This document shows positions 1 to 8,169 of a DNA stretch of 64,000 nucleotides, piece after piece (positions within the stretch are counted from its first letter, which is position 1; each line of letters starts with the position of its first letter). The DNA comes from JAHRAW01 sp965262585 (lineage in GTDB: Bacteria > Pseudomonadota > Gammaproteobacteria > Arenicellales > Poriferihabitantaceae): assembly GCA_965262585.1 (NCBI GenBank), contig OZ253546.1, positions 1,736,001 to 1,800,000 on the forward strand, written 5' to 3'. The notes under the pieces are model-generated. The model did no database searches. It worked only from the letters and a program-made list of their open reading frames with translations, and was not told the origin of the DNA. The translations under genes were made by a program, and so were the position numbers.

Positions 1-1
1 T

Positions 2-379
2 TGCACCGAGGACGGCGAATTTATGACTTGTACGACATACAACCCACCAAAGATGGTTTCTTTTATTAAACGCTGCGATTTATCTTTTCACTCATCGCAT
101 GGGTTGCACAGAATTTTTGCTTCTTCTAAATGGTTTATGTTGGACAGATCTGGCATCCAAGAATTATATGGGCAAACCAAAGCGGCTTTGACTGAAAAAT
201 ACGGAACGCAGGATTTTGAAGATGAAAGCTTCGGCGCTAATCAATATGCCACCCATTGGTTTGATGATTCTGGTGCTGTAATACAATTAGTTGTAGATGG
301 ATCGGGCTTTATGAGAATTGACTATCACTCTAATAAATTTAAGGAACTCGATCCAAATAGCGACAAACATGCCCTTTAA
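2..379 (+). CDS. Hypothetical protein, possibly 5'-truncated by the window edge
   Basis: The frame is open from the first bases of the window. The first ATG is at 23 (118 aa from there), but seven codons upstream are also open, so the true start may lie outside. I do not recognise the family. The second half (residues about 45-105) is polar and aromatic, with a W-F-D-D-S-G segment followed by hydrophobic residues, and looks like a small soluble domain. There is no signal peptide or membrane segment. It is followed after 17 bp by another unknown gene on the same strand, so the two may be co-transcribed. Both are visibly richer in A and T than the genes to the right, which hints at recent acquisition. 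Function unknown. Confidence 0.45.
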   Translation, partial: CTEDGEFMTCTTYNPPKMVSFIKRCDLSFHSSHGLHRIFASSKWFMLDRSGIQELYGQTKAALTEKYGTQDFEDESFGANQYATHWFDDSGAVIQLVVDGSGFMRIDYHSNKFKELDPNSDKHAL

Positions 380-396
380 ACTGTGGAGCAAATAAA

Positions 397-804
397 ATGA
401 GTCAATACGGTAAAACTGCAGTAGCGGCCGCACTAGTTGCGCAACGAGGAAAAATCAAACCACCAGAAGCCTGGAAATTGGAAACCGAAAAAATCTTCAC
501 AGGGAAGTCGTCTCAAAGTAAGAGCTGTCCGAGAAATGCTTTTTTGGGACTTTGTGAAGAGGGTTATGTGAAAAAAATCCCGAGTGGTGAATATACCAAT
601 TCAAAGTTAAATAAATTGTATGCTACATGTGCGATAAAATTGCTATATGAAAATGAATCGTTAAAAGAAAACGTCGGTTGTTTGTGGCGACGGGTGATGT
701 GCAAGGTTCGTGCGGATGTAAAAAAAGTACACAACGATCAAATGGATGTTGTGATTGCCCTTTGGAACAACAACTTGATAGATTTATCCCATCAGAAAAA
801 ATGA
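397..804 (+). CDS. Small conserved hypothetical protein (DUF6979-like)
   Basis: A 135-aa soluble protein with an ATG start. The central stretch CPRNAFLGLCEEGYVKKIP, followed by a tyrosine/lysine-rich part and a C-terminal KVHNDQMDVVIALW segment, resembles a family of short uncharacterised bacterial proteins that I recall as DUF6979; that assignment is from memory. There are no catalytic motifs I can name. Base composition is AT-richer than its neighbours. It ends 49 bp before the convergent stop of the ABC permease gene. Function unknown; possibly a genomic-island or defence-associated accessory gene, but nothing here proves it. Confidence 0.6.
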   Translation: MSQYGKTAVAAALVAQRGKIKPPEAWKLETEKIFTGKSSQSKSCPRNAFLGLCEEGYVKKIPSGEYTNSKLNKLYATCAIKLLYENESLKENVGCLWRRVMCKVRADVKKVHNDQMDVVIALWNNNLIDLSHQKK

Positions 805-853
805 ATCTTTCGCCATTTTTCGGACCGCGCGCTTACAAGGTATTGATTCGCAA

Positions 854-2851
854 CTAATTGGTGCGCCACGCTTGCGTCTTGCCGATTACTTTGCGGGTGA
901 CGAAAAGATGTAGTAGCCGTGCACATATATTGGAGTAAAAAATCATCATGCCCATGGCCGCCGCCGGGGCGACGTCGCCGGCATCGTCCATGTTGAGCAC
1001 CGCAACCGACGCCAGGGTGGTGTCCGGCGAATATAAAAATATTACTGCCGACACCGTGGTCATGGCGTTCACAAATAGGTAGATCGAAATATCGAACACC
1101 GCCGGTAGGCAAACCGGAACGGTGACCTTGCCGAATAGTTTGTAGACCGGTTGTTTCAGCGATGCGGAGACCGATTCGAATTCTTTGTCTATTTGTTTGA
1201 GCGCGGTGACTGCGGTCAAGTGCGAGACCGTGTAAAAGTGCGTTATCGTGCAAATCACGAGAATGCCCATGGTCGCGTAAATTGGGTTGAGCGGATTGTT
1301 CGGGGCATTAAAGAAAAAGATATACGCAAGGCCAAGCACCATGCCGGGAATTGCCATCGGCATCATCGCAAGAAATTGAAACGCCGAACGACTGACGGTA
1401 AATCGGTTGATTTTTTCGACCATATACGCGCCGCAAAAAATCATGACGGTGCCAATCACCGCGGTATACGAGGCGAGGCGAAGCGAGTTGCCCCAGGAAC
1501 GCCAGCCGCCGCCGTCCATGACATCGAAATTGTAGTTTTTCAAACTGAAAGATAAATCATAGGGCCAGAATTTGATCAGCGCGGCATACTGGCAGACGCC
1601 AATCAACCCGACTATGAACACCGCTACCAACAGGCAATAAGTCAGGCAAATGAAATCGAATTGTTTGTGCGGTTTTGGCTCAAACGGCACCGAGCGCGCC
1701 GACAGTTGGGCAACCTGCTTTTTTTGCACCACGCGGTCGATGGAGAACGCAAGTAGCGCGGGAATCAGCAGCACCACCGAGACCACCGCGCCCATTTCGA
1801 AGTTTTGCTGGCCGATTACCTGTTTGTAAATATCCACCGCCAGCATGTTGTATTGGCCGCCAATCACTTTGGGCAGGCCGAAATCGGTAATCACCAGATT
1901 GAAAACCACAAACGCCGCCGAGAACAGGCCATATCTGGCACCGGGAATGGTGACCGTCCAGAAGGTTTTCCAGCGGCTGGCGCGCAGGGAAATCGCGGCT
2001 TCGTAAAGGCGGGCGTCTGAGATGGAAAGCGCGGTTGTGATGATGATCATGGCGTGCGGAAAGGTGAAAAACACCGCCCCAATCACGATGCCGATGGGGC
2101 CGTAAATCGACTCGCCCAGCAGCAGTTCTTTGAGCATGCCCTGATTGCCAAACAGATACACCAGCGCGATGCCGGGCAGCAGCGACGGCACTAAAATCGG
2201 CGCCAGGGCGATGATCCGAAACAGCCCCTTGAAACGCATGGTGCTGCGCGCCAGCGCGTAGGCGAAACCGAATGCGAGGGTTACGGTGATCAGCGTGCTG
2301 ATGAGGGAAATAATCAGCGAATTTTTAATCGAGCGAAAAAGTGCCGGGGTGGAAAAGTAAGTGCGGTAGTTATCCAGGCCGGTGGAGCGCGAAGGGCGCA
2401 GCACGACTCGCCTGAACTGGTCCGCCTCAAACTCGTGCCACTCGGTATCGATGATCCGCCGGCTGCCAATCAGAAAAGAACTTTCGGGATTGATCTGACG
2501 AATGCGGTATCGGGTGGGGCTGCGGAAACTGAAGTCGGGGAAAAAACCGGTGGCGGCGAGGCGTCCGTCTGAACTGGTCAAAAGTTCTTCGGTGGTCACC
2601 GCTTGCGCTTCTTCGTTCAACTCAAACGCGGTGGCCGGTGCGCTCCAGCCGTCGCCTTCGTTGACCTGAAATTGGTAATTGTTCAAGTCAAAATGAAACG
2701 TCGAAATAGATTTCGACAGCATCGCATAAAGCGGGAACGCCAGCGTGATGATCAGATACAAACCGATGACCAGCATAAAGCCGATCATCATCCGGTCATC
2801 GCGGCTGGTTTTGGGGCGGATTAGCGGAGCGGCACTGGTTGCGCTCGTCAT
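854..2851 (-). CDS. ABC transporter permease, two fused TMD halves (Fe3+/2-aminoethylphosphonate type)
   Basis: A 665-aa inner-membrane permease of the FbpB/PhnU2 class, with two permease domains in one chain. The first membrane helix is at about residues 22-45, then a hydrophilic periplasmic stretch of about 120 residues, then the first TMD set (about 170-400) and the second (about 400-655). Each half has an EAA-loop candidate that would dock the ATPase: EAAISLRASRWKTFWTVTIP in half one and ESVSASLKQPVYKLFGKVTV in half two. The start ATG overlaps the stop of the ATPase gene by 4 bp, so the two are translationally coupled. The binding protein upstream resembles the 2-aminoethylphosphonate PhnS2 family, so the substrate is probably AEP; iron(III) or another small anion remains possible. 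The long loop after helix 1 is unusual for simple Fbp-type permeases. Confidence 0.85.
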   Translation of the reverse strand: MTSATSAAPLIRPKTSRDDRMMIGFMLVIGLYLIITLAFPLYAMLSKSISTFHFDLNNYQFQVNEGDGWSAPATAFELNEEAQAVTTEELLTSSDGRLAATGFFPDFSFRSPTRYRIRQINPESSFLIGSRRIIDTEWHEFEADQFRRVVLRPSRSTGLDNYRTYFSTPALFRSIKNSLIISLISTLITVTLAFGFAYALARSTMRFKGLFRIIALAPILVPSLLPGIALVYLFGNQGMLKELLLGESIYGPIGIVIGAVFFTFPHAMIIITTALSISDARLYEAAISLRASRWKTFWTVTIPGARYGLFSAAFVVFNLVITDFGLPKVIGGQYNMLAVDIYKQVIGQQNFEMGAVVSVVLLIPALLAFSIDRVVQKKQVAQLSARSVPFEPKPHKQFDFICLTYCLLVAVFIVGLIGVCQYAALIKFWPYDLSFSLKNYNFDVMDGGGWRSWGNSLRLASYTAVIGTVMIFCGAYMVEKINRFTVSRSAFQFLAMMPMAIPGMVLGLAYIFFFNAPNNPLNPIYATMGILVICTITHFYTVSHLTAVTALKQIDKEFESVSASLKQPVYKLFGKVTVPVCLPAVFDISIYLFVNAMTTVSAVIFLYSPDTTLASVAVLNMDDAGDVAPAAAMGMMIFYSNICARLLHLFVTRKVIGKTQAWRTN

Positions 2852-3990
2852 CGGTCGTTGCGTGGCCGTGGATAAATCAAAATGCGCTGCGCCGGCAATT
2901 CTATGGTAATGGAATTGCCCACGGCGACATCCATCCGCCGCACCGCGTTGATGGACATGTCCGCCCTCAACGCCGCATCTCCCAACGCCGGGTTGCTCAG
3001 CGAAATACGCCAGAAGGAGCCCAGAAACTCCATGTCTCCGACTGTGGCGTCAAAGGTATTTTCAGCATCATGTTCCGCATCATTCCCGGAGTCGGGCGCG
3101 CCTTCATCGTGGGGAACGATATCCTCCGGGCGGATGGTGACCACCACCGGCGTGTCCGGCGAAAAATCGCAACCCCGCGAGGCGAATGTCAGTTCCCCAA
3201 CCTTTACCCGGTCATTGCCCGCGGCGCGCCCCGCCACCCGATTCATCGCGCCGATAAAATCGGCCACGAACAAGGTGTCGGGCCGGCGGTAGATTTCGGT
3301 GGGCGTGCCGACCTGCTCGATCCTGCCGTGATTCATCACCACGATGCGGTCGGCCATGGTCAGCGCTTCCTCCTGATCGTGGGTTACCATGATTGTGGTA
3401 ACCCCCAGCCGCCGTTGCAACGCCTTCATTTCGTGGCGCAGGTGGACGCGCACTTTGGCATCGAGGGCCGAAAGCGGTTCGTCCAGTAGCAGCAAACCCG
3501 GCGAGGTCGCCAGCGCCCGGGTCAGGGCAACACGCTGCTGCTCACCGCCGGACAGTTGCGCGGGATATTTGCCGCCCTGATCGGAAAGGTTCACGAGTTC
3601 GAGCAGTTTGGCCACCCGCTCGGCGATGTCGGCTTTGCCGAGTTTCTGGTTTTCCAGCCCGAAGGCGATGTTTTTGGCGGCCGTCAGATTGGGAAACAGC
3701 GCGTAGGATTGAAACACAATGCCGAAGTCCCGCGCAGAAGGCGGCAACGCTGAAATGTCTTTGCCCTTCTGGTGCACGGTGCCGGCGGTCTGAATATCGA
3801 GGCCGGCAATGGCGCGCAGGAAGGTAGTTTTTCCGCAACCTGAAGGACCGAGGAAGCACACAAATTCCCCATCGAACACCTCCAGCGACACGTCGTCCAA
3901 CGCCACAAAGTCACCGAATTTTTTTCGCAGTCGGTCAATCCGCAGGAAGGGTTCCGGGGCGGCGGGGTCGGCGGGTTGCCTGGGGTTCAT
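2848..3990 (-). CDS. ABC transporter ATP-binding protein (PhnT2/FbpC-like)
   Basis: A 380-aa cytoplasmic ATPase that powers the adjacent permease. Walker A is GPSGCGKTT (about residues 52-60), the ABC signature is LSGGEQQRVALTRAL, Walker B is LLLLDEPLSALD and the H-loop is MVTHDQEEALTMAD. The C-terminal third is a TOBE-like regulatory domain, as in the spermidine/iron/AEP ATPases. A 12-nt tandem duplication at 3061-3084 creates the acidic run NDAEHDAEN in this domain. It sits between the binding-protein gene (upstream, separated by a hairpin terminator) and the permease gene (4-bp overlap). Confidence 0.9.
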   Translation of the reverse strand: MNPRQPADPAAPEPFLRIDRLRKKFGDFVALDDVSLEVFDGEFVCFLGPSGCGKTTFLRAIAGLDIQTAGTVHQKGKDISALPPSARDFGIVFQSYALFPNLTAAKNIAFGLENQKLGKADIAERVAKLLELVNLSDQGGKYPAQLSGGEQQRVALTRALATSPGLLLLDEPLSALDAKVRVHLRHEMKALQRRLGVTTIMVTHDQEEALTMADRIVVMNHGRIEQVGTPTEIYRRPDTLFVADFIGAMNRVAGRAAGNDRVKVGELTFASRGCDFSPDTPVVVTIRPEDIVPHDEGAPDSGNDAEHDAENTFDATVGDMEFLGSFWRISLSNPALGDAALRADMSINAVRRMDVAVGNSITIELPAQRILIYPRPRNDR

Positions 3991-4068
3991 CGGGCTATTT
4001 TACGCGATAGCGAGGGCGATAGTCCGGGCGGCCGGCGGTCACGGCTTGCCGACAAAGCAGGCGTATGG

Positions 4069-4110
4069 AAAAAAACCGGCCCGGCCAGGGAAACTGACCG
4101 GTCCGGGTTA
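4069..4110 (-). terminator. Intrinsic terminator/attenuator downstream of the binding-protein gene
   Basis: Read on the minus strand, just after the stop of the binding-protein gene, a GC-rich imperfect hairpin (CCGG.CCGGTCAG pairing with CTGGCCGGGCCGG, loop TTTCC) is followed by seven T. It lies in the 135-bp space before the ATPase gene, so it probably reduces read-through and lets the binding protein be made in excess over ATPase and permease, as is common in such operons. Confidence 0.65.
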
Positions 4111-4125
4111 TGAAGAGAAGTATGG

Positions 4126-5151
4126 TTACTTGGGATCGGATTTTGAATCGTAGCGCTTTTGCCATTCCGCTAGAATTCGTTGGCGGTTGTTGGCGGCAAA
4201 TTCAAAATCGTTATCGATCAGTTTCGACAGCGTCTCCGGCGGAAAATGCTTGACCGGTTTTGCCAGACCTTTATACGCGACCACGGCATATGCGGTGTTA
4301 TACATTTCCATCGCCGTCTTGGTGATCGACCAGTCCATCAAAGTCTGCGCCGCTTCCAGTTTGTCGGTGCCGGCAATGATCGCGCTGGCTTCCATATCCC
4401 AACCGATGCCTTCGCTCGGAATGATGATTTCAATGGGTGCGCCGGCCTCTTTGGAGCGGGCCCCACGGAACGCAAAGGAAATACCGATGGGAATTTCCCC
4501 GGACGCCGCCAGTTTGCATGGCTTGGAACCCGAGTGAGTATAGCGCGCGATGTTCTCGTGCAACTCGTCCATATATCTCCATCCGCCGTCTTCGCCGAAC
4601 ATCTGCAACCAACTGGAGACATCCAAAAAGCCGGTGCCGGATGAATTCGGATTGGGCATGATTAAATGGCCTTTGTACATCGGTTTGATGAGGTCATTCC
4701 ACGATGTCGGCGCCGTCAGATTGTGCTTCGCGCCTTCGACGGTGTTAAAACAAACCGCCGCAACCCATGCATCCATACCCACCCAACTGGGAACCGCATC
4801 GCTGTCGTAGAATTTCGGATCGAGATTCGCCAGCCCTTTGGGCTTGTATGGCTCCATCATCCCCTGGGCCTTCATCAACAGCAACGAAGTCGCCGCCAGT
4901 CCCCAGATCATGTCGGCTTGGGGATTGTCTTTCTCGGCGAGCAATTTCGCGGTAACGATACCGGTGGAATCGCGCACCCATTTAATATTGATGTCGGGAT
5001 GATCTTTATTAAACGTATCCGCGTAACGCTTGAGATCCTCGGCCTCAACCGCGGTGTAGACCGTCAGATCCACCGCGCCGGCGGCTGCGCTGAACGCCAG
5101 CAATAAAGCCGCCGATAACGCCGAGAATAATTTAGATAGATAATGTTTCAT
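4126..5151 (-). CDS. Periplasmic substrate-binding protein, 2-aminoethylphosphonate (PhnS2)-like
   Basis: A 341-aa precursor. The start is ATG 5151, because GGAGG lies 6 nt upstream; the longer frame would begin inside that ribosome site. Residues 1-26 form a signal peptide ending ALLLAFSAAAGA. The mature N-terminus VDLTVYTAVEAEDLKRY, the segment QADMIWGLAATSLLLMKAQG and the C-terminal KHFPPETL pattern are characteristic of group 1/6 (iron/AEP-type) binding proteins, and most resemble the family annotated as putative 2-aminoethylphosphonate binding protein. It delivers ligand to the permease encoded downstream. The tyrosine pairs of true ferric-binding proteins are not obvious, which favours AEP over iron. 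Substrate specificity is inferred. Confidence 0.85.
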   Translation of the reverse strand: MKHYLSKLFSALSAALLLAFSAAAGAVDLTVYTAVEAEDLKRYADTFNKDHPDINIKWVRDSTGIVTAKLLAEKDNPQADMIWGLAATSLLLMKAQGMMEPYKPKGLANLDPKFYDSDAVPSWVGMDAWVAAVCFNTVEGAKHNLTAPTSWNDLIKPMYKGHLIMPNPNSSGTGFLDVSSWLQMFGEDGGWRYMDELHENIARYTHSGSKPCKLAASGEIPIGISFAFRGARSKEAGAPIEIIIPSEGIGWDMEASAIIAGTDKLEAAQTLMDWSITKTAMEMYNTAYAVVAYKGLAKPVKHFPPETLSKLIDNDFEFAANNRQRILAEWQKRYDSKSDPK

Positions 5152-5263
5152 TTTGGCCTCCACATTTAGTTTTAGAAAAACTCAAACAACCGCCATTGAT
5201 CTGCGGTGGATTGGTCTCGTTGCCGCATTCAAACACAACCCGGCCATAAAATCCATTCGATAT

Positions 5264-5299
5264 CGCCCATATACCGCCCCATATCCCGCCCCATATCCC
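5264..5299 (+). repeat. 12-nt tandem repeat, three units
   Basis: Three head-to-tail 12-nt units at 5264-5275, 5276-5287 and 5288-5299; the last two are identical (GCCCCATATCCC). They lie in the 433-bp gene-free space between the divergent binding-protein gene and the radical SAM gene. The rest of that space holds one short palindromic repeat and no open frame that I believe. Confidence 0.8.
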
Positions 5300-5408
5300 G
5301 CCGCACCCGTAAAGCCGCCCATCGCCGCCGCTTTGGGGGGCATTAATCCGCAAGGCGAAGGCAAAATCCGATTGCGCCCGCCCGCCATAATGAGCGGCTT
5401 ACGCCGCA

Positions 5409-5444
5409 CATGTCTTACTGGATTCCCACTTTCACGGGTATGAC
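5409..5444 (+). repeat. Single short palindromic repeat (C type, degenerate)
   Basis: CTGGATTCCC.ACTTTCACGGGTATGACG: a lone, slightly decayed copy of the short palindrome (ATTCCCGC-loop-GCGGGAAT) that is abundant after 44 kb. Confidence 0.65.
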
Positions 5445-5584
5445 GACGAGTAGGGGATTGTGCCGGTGGCCAATACGAGCATTGGGGCGCATTCAACCTT
5501 ATAATGCGCCCTTACAATACGCCGTCAATCGGTTACACTCGGAATTCGCCATAACCGCCGCTCAACCCGGCCCCGGCTACTTTT

Positions 5585-6553
5585 ATGGACACCACCGTAC
5601 AACACGACTTCAACCAGACCTTGAAGCAGCATGATCTGTTCCCGCTGACTCGCTCTTCGCTCAAGGAGTTGCAAGTCAATCTGGGCTATCTCTGCAATCA
5701 GGCTTGCGAACACTGCCACGTCGAAGCCGGTCCCAAGCGAACCGAAATGATGACTTGGGAGACCATGGAAAAAATCCTCGACTGGGCGGCGCACAACGGC
5801 ATCACTCAAGCCGACCTGACCGGCGGCGCACCGGAATTGATTCCAAACTTTCGGCGCTTTGTGGACGGCCTGCTGGAACTCGGCATCGGCGTGACTTCGC
5901 GTTGCAACCTCACGGTGTTGTTCGAGCCCAATCAAGATGATCTGGCGCAGTGGTATGCCGAACGCAAAGTCCGGCTGGTATGCTCGCTGCCCTGCTACAC
6001 CGCCAAAAACGTCGAAGCCCAGCGCGGCAAGGGCGTATTCGGTAAAAGCATCGAAGCACTCCGCGCATTGAACCATCACGGCTATGGCCAGCGCAACGAG
6101 TTGGTTCTCGATCTGGTATACAACCCGGTGGGGCCGAACCTGCCGCCGGCCCAAAGCGGCTTGGAAAACGACTACAAGGTTCGGCTGAAAGAAGATTTTG
6201 GCATCGTCTTCAACCGCCTGCTGACCATCGCCAACCTGCCGATCAACCGCTTCGAACACTTTCTGAAACGCACCGGCCAGTTGGATAGTTACCAGCAGTT
6301 GCTGGTGGACAATTTCAACCCGGAGACGGTGGAGCCGCTGATGTGCCGCCACTTATTGAGCGTCGACTGGCGGGGCTACCTATACGATTGCGACTTCAAT
6401 CAAATGCTCGACCTGCCGTTGGCCGCCAGCGGACGAAAACAACTCTGGCAAGTCACCCGCGCACAACTTGAAAACGCACCCATCGCCCTCGGCAAACACT
6501 GCTTCGGCTGCACCGCCGGCGCCGGCAGCAGTTGCGGCGGGGCGTTGACTTGA
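5585..6553 (+). CDS. arsS: ArsS-like radical SAM / Cys-rich (DUF3641) protein
   Basis: A 322-aa radical SAM enzyme of the family named for arsenosugar biosynthesis (ArsS). The 4Fe-4S/SAM cysteines are in CNQACEHCHVEAGPKR (about residues 37-52; CxxxCxxC). The segment DLTGGAPELIPNF is the SAM-binding GGAP-type motif. The C-terminal half carries LMCRHLLSVDWRGYLYDCD and ends HCFGCTAGAGSSCGG, the Cys-rich cluster of this family, probably holding an auxiliary cluster. Length matches the family. It is followed after 3 bp by an agmatinase-family gene and then an acetyltransferase. No arsM-like methyltransferase is nearby, so a role in arsenosugar synthesis is not shown here; the family may have wider functions. 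Confidence 0.88.
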   Translation: MDTTVQHDFNQTLKQHDLFPLTRSSLKELQVNLGYLCNQACEHCHVEAGPKRTEMMTWETMEKILDWAAHNGITQADLTGGAPELIPNFRRFVDGLLELGIGVTSRCNLTVLFEPNQDDLAQWYAERKVRLVCSLPCYTAKNVEAQRGKGVFGKSIEALRALNHHGYGQRNELVLDLVYNPVGPNLPPAQSGLENDYKVRLKEDFGIVFNRLLTIANLPINRFEHFLKRTGQLDSYQQLLVDNFNPETVEPLMCRHLLSVDWRGYLYDCDFNQMLDLPLAASGRKQLWQVTRAQLENAPIALGKHCFGCTAGAGSSCGGALT

Positions 6554-6556
6554 ACT

Positions 6557-7522
6557 ATGAAAACAACCGACCGAAAAACCCCTCCCATTGAACCCATCCT
6601 CGGCACCGTCATGCCTCGCTATGCCGGGCCGGCGACTTTTTGTCGGTTGCCCGAACTGCGGGATGTGCCGTATTGCGATGTCGCCATTCTTGGCATCCCG
6701 TTCGATTCCGGCACCAGTTACCGCCCCGGTGCGCGCTTCGGCCCACAGGCCATTCGTCAGGCTTCCCGCCAACTGCGCACCAACTTTCATCCGGCCTACG
6801 ACGCCGAGCCGTACAAAACGTTGCAAGTCGCCGACGCCGGTGATGTAAGTTGCACGCCGTTTAACATCGAGGAAGCCATCGCGCAAATCGAAAAGGCGGC
6901 GAACGAATTGTTTGAGGATGCCGGTGCGATCGTCAGCCTCGGTGGCGACCACACCATCGCAGTGCCGTTGCTGCGCGCGGTGAACAAACAAGTCGGGCCG
7001 GTGGCACTGGTTCATTTTGACGCCCACCTCGACACCTGGGACACCTACTTCGGCGCGCCCTACACCCACGGCACGCCGTTTCGCCGCGCCGCCGAGGAAG
7101 GACTTTTTCGCGATGACGCTTCCATGCATGTCGGCATTCGCGGGCCGTTATACAGCAGCAAAGATTTGGAGAACGACCGCGAATTGGGTTTTAAGGTAAT
7201 CCATTGCGATGAACTGGAAAGCCACGGCGTCGATCATGTCGTTGAACGAATCCGCCGCCGGGTCGGCGATCATCCGCTGTATTTGTCCATCGACATCGAT
7301 GTGCTCGATCCAAGCCACGCACCCGGCACCGGCACCCCGGAAGTCGCCGGCCTCACCAGCCGCGAACTGCTCAACATCATTCGCGGATTGCGCGGCTTGA
7401 ATCTGGTCTCGGCGGATATCGTCGAAGTCGCGCCAGCCTACGACCACGCCGAAATCACCTCGCTGGCGGCGGCCACCATCGCCTTTGAGATGATCAACCT
7501 GATGGCCTGCCGCGGGTCCTGA
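6557..7522 (+). CDS. speB: Agmatinase / guanidinobutyrase-family ureohydrolase
   Basis: A 321-aa ureohydrolase that would release urea from a guanidino substrate such as agmatine (giving putrescine) or guanidinobutyrate. The binuclear manganese ligands are visible as GGDHT (about residue 125), DAHLDTWD (about 155) and SIDIDVLDPSHAPGTGTPE (about 235). The segment THGTPFRRA is typical of the agmatinase/guanidinobutyrase branch rather than arginase. It starts 3 bp after the radical SAM gene, so the two are probably one transcript. Exact substrate cannot be settled from motifs. Confidence 0.9.
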   Translation: MKTTDRKTPPIEPILGTVMPRYAGPATFCRLPELRDVPYCDVAILGIPFDSGTSYRPGARFGPQAIRQASRQLRTNFHPAYDAEPYKTLQVADAGDVSCTPFNIEEAIAQIEKAANELFEDAGAIVSLGGDHTIAVPLLRAVNKQVGPVALVHFDAHLDTWDTYFGAPYTHGTPFRRAAEEGLFRDDASMHVGIRGPLYSSKDLENDRELGFKVIHCDELESHGVDHVVERIRRRVGDHPLYLSIDIDVLDPSHAPGTGTPEVAGLTSRELLNIIRGLRGLNLVSADIVEVAPAYDHAEITSLAAATIAFEMINLMACRGS

Positions 7523-7538
7523 CAACCGCCGCGGATTC

Positions 7539-8045
7539 ATGCATCCTCCGGTGGTCAGGGCGGCAACGCTCGCCGATGCGGCGGCCATCAACCGCATCTA
7601 CAACCATTATGTACGCAACACCGCCATCACCTTCGACCTCGAGCCGTGGAGCACGCAACGGCGCGCAACCTGGATTGCCGAATTCTCCGGCGACGAAAAT
7701 CCATACCACGCAATAGTCGCGGAACTGGACGGCGAAGTCGCAGGCTTTGCCTACAACGGCGAATTCCGCCCCCGCGCCGCCTACCAACTTTCCACCGAAA
7801 CCACCGTCTACACCGACCCCGAAAAACAAGTACCGGGAACCGGTGCCGCGCTCTACAAAACCCTGTTCCAACAGATTAAAAAAACCAACCTACACCGCGC
7901 CTACGCAGTAATCGCCCTGCCCAACCCCCGCTCCATCGCCTTCCACCAACGCTTCGGCTTCACCCCCGTCGGCACCCTGCACCAAGTCGGCTATAAATTC
8001 GGCAACCACTACGATGTGACTTGGTTTGAGAAAGTATTGAAATAA
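7539..8045 (+). CDS. GNAT N-acetyltransferase, phosphinothricin acetyltransferase-like
   Basis: A 168-aa acetyltransferase. It opens with VRAATLADAAAINRIYNHYV and carries the (T/S)AITFDLEPW segment typical of the Pat/YncA branch. The acetyl-CoA loop is at about residues 98-104 (QVPGTGAALY), and the C-terminal FHQRFGFTPVGTLHQVGYKF is the usual GNAT motif B region. It probably acetylates a small amine or amino-acid analogue with acetyl-CoA. It starts 16 bp after the ureohydrolase gene on the same strand, making a compact three-gene group. Confidence 0.88.
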   Translation: MHPPVVRAATLADAAAINRIYNHYVRNTAITFDLEPWSTQRRATWIAEFSGDENPYHAIVAELDGEVAGFAYNGEFRPRAAYQLSTETTVYTDPEKQVPGTGAALYKTLFQQIKKTNLHRAYAVIALPNPRSIAFHQRFGFTPVGTLHQVGYKFGNHYDVTWFEKVLK

Positions 8046-8090
8046 CCGAACGGCGATTTGTGTATAGGTTCACCAATTCGCTGACAAGAT

Positions 8091-8140
8091 TCATTCAAGC
8101 CAGAAACGCTCCACCTTGCCGTTGGTTTGCGGGCGGGCGG
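8091..8140 (-). pseudogene. Remnant of an integrase-core (IS3/IS481-type) transposase
   Basis: On the minus strand the frame reads RPQTNGKVERFWLE then a stop. PQTNGKVERF is the hallmark segment around the catalytic glutamate of rve-type transposases. Nothing of the rest of the enzyme remains: upstream, at about 8130-8145, the sequence passes into GCGGGCGGGAATCCAG, the end of the palindromic repeat family seen across the window. It is a 3'-terminal scrap of an old insertion, possibly cut off by repeat-mediated recombination. Confidence 0.7.
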
Positions 8141-8169
8141 GAATCCAGAAAAACATGCCCGGCGGGTGG

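Noticed and set aside
4126..5151. Assigning the first ABC system as ferric iron (FbpABC/AfuABC)
   Set aside because: The permease and ATPase fit either class, but the binding protein resembles the AEP (PhnS2) family and lacks an obvious tyrosine pair of ferric-binding proteins.
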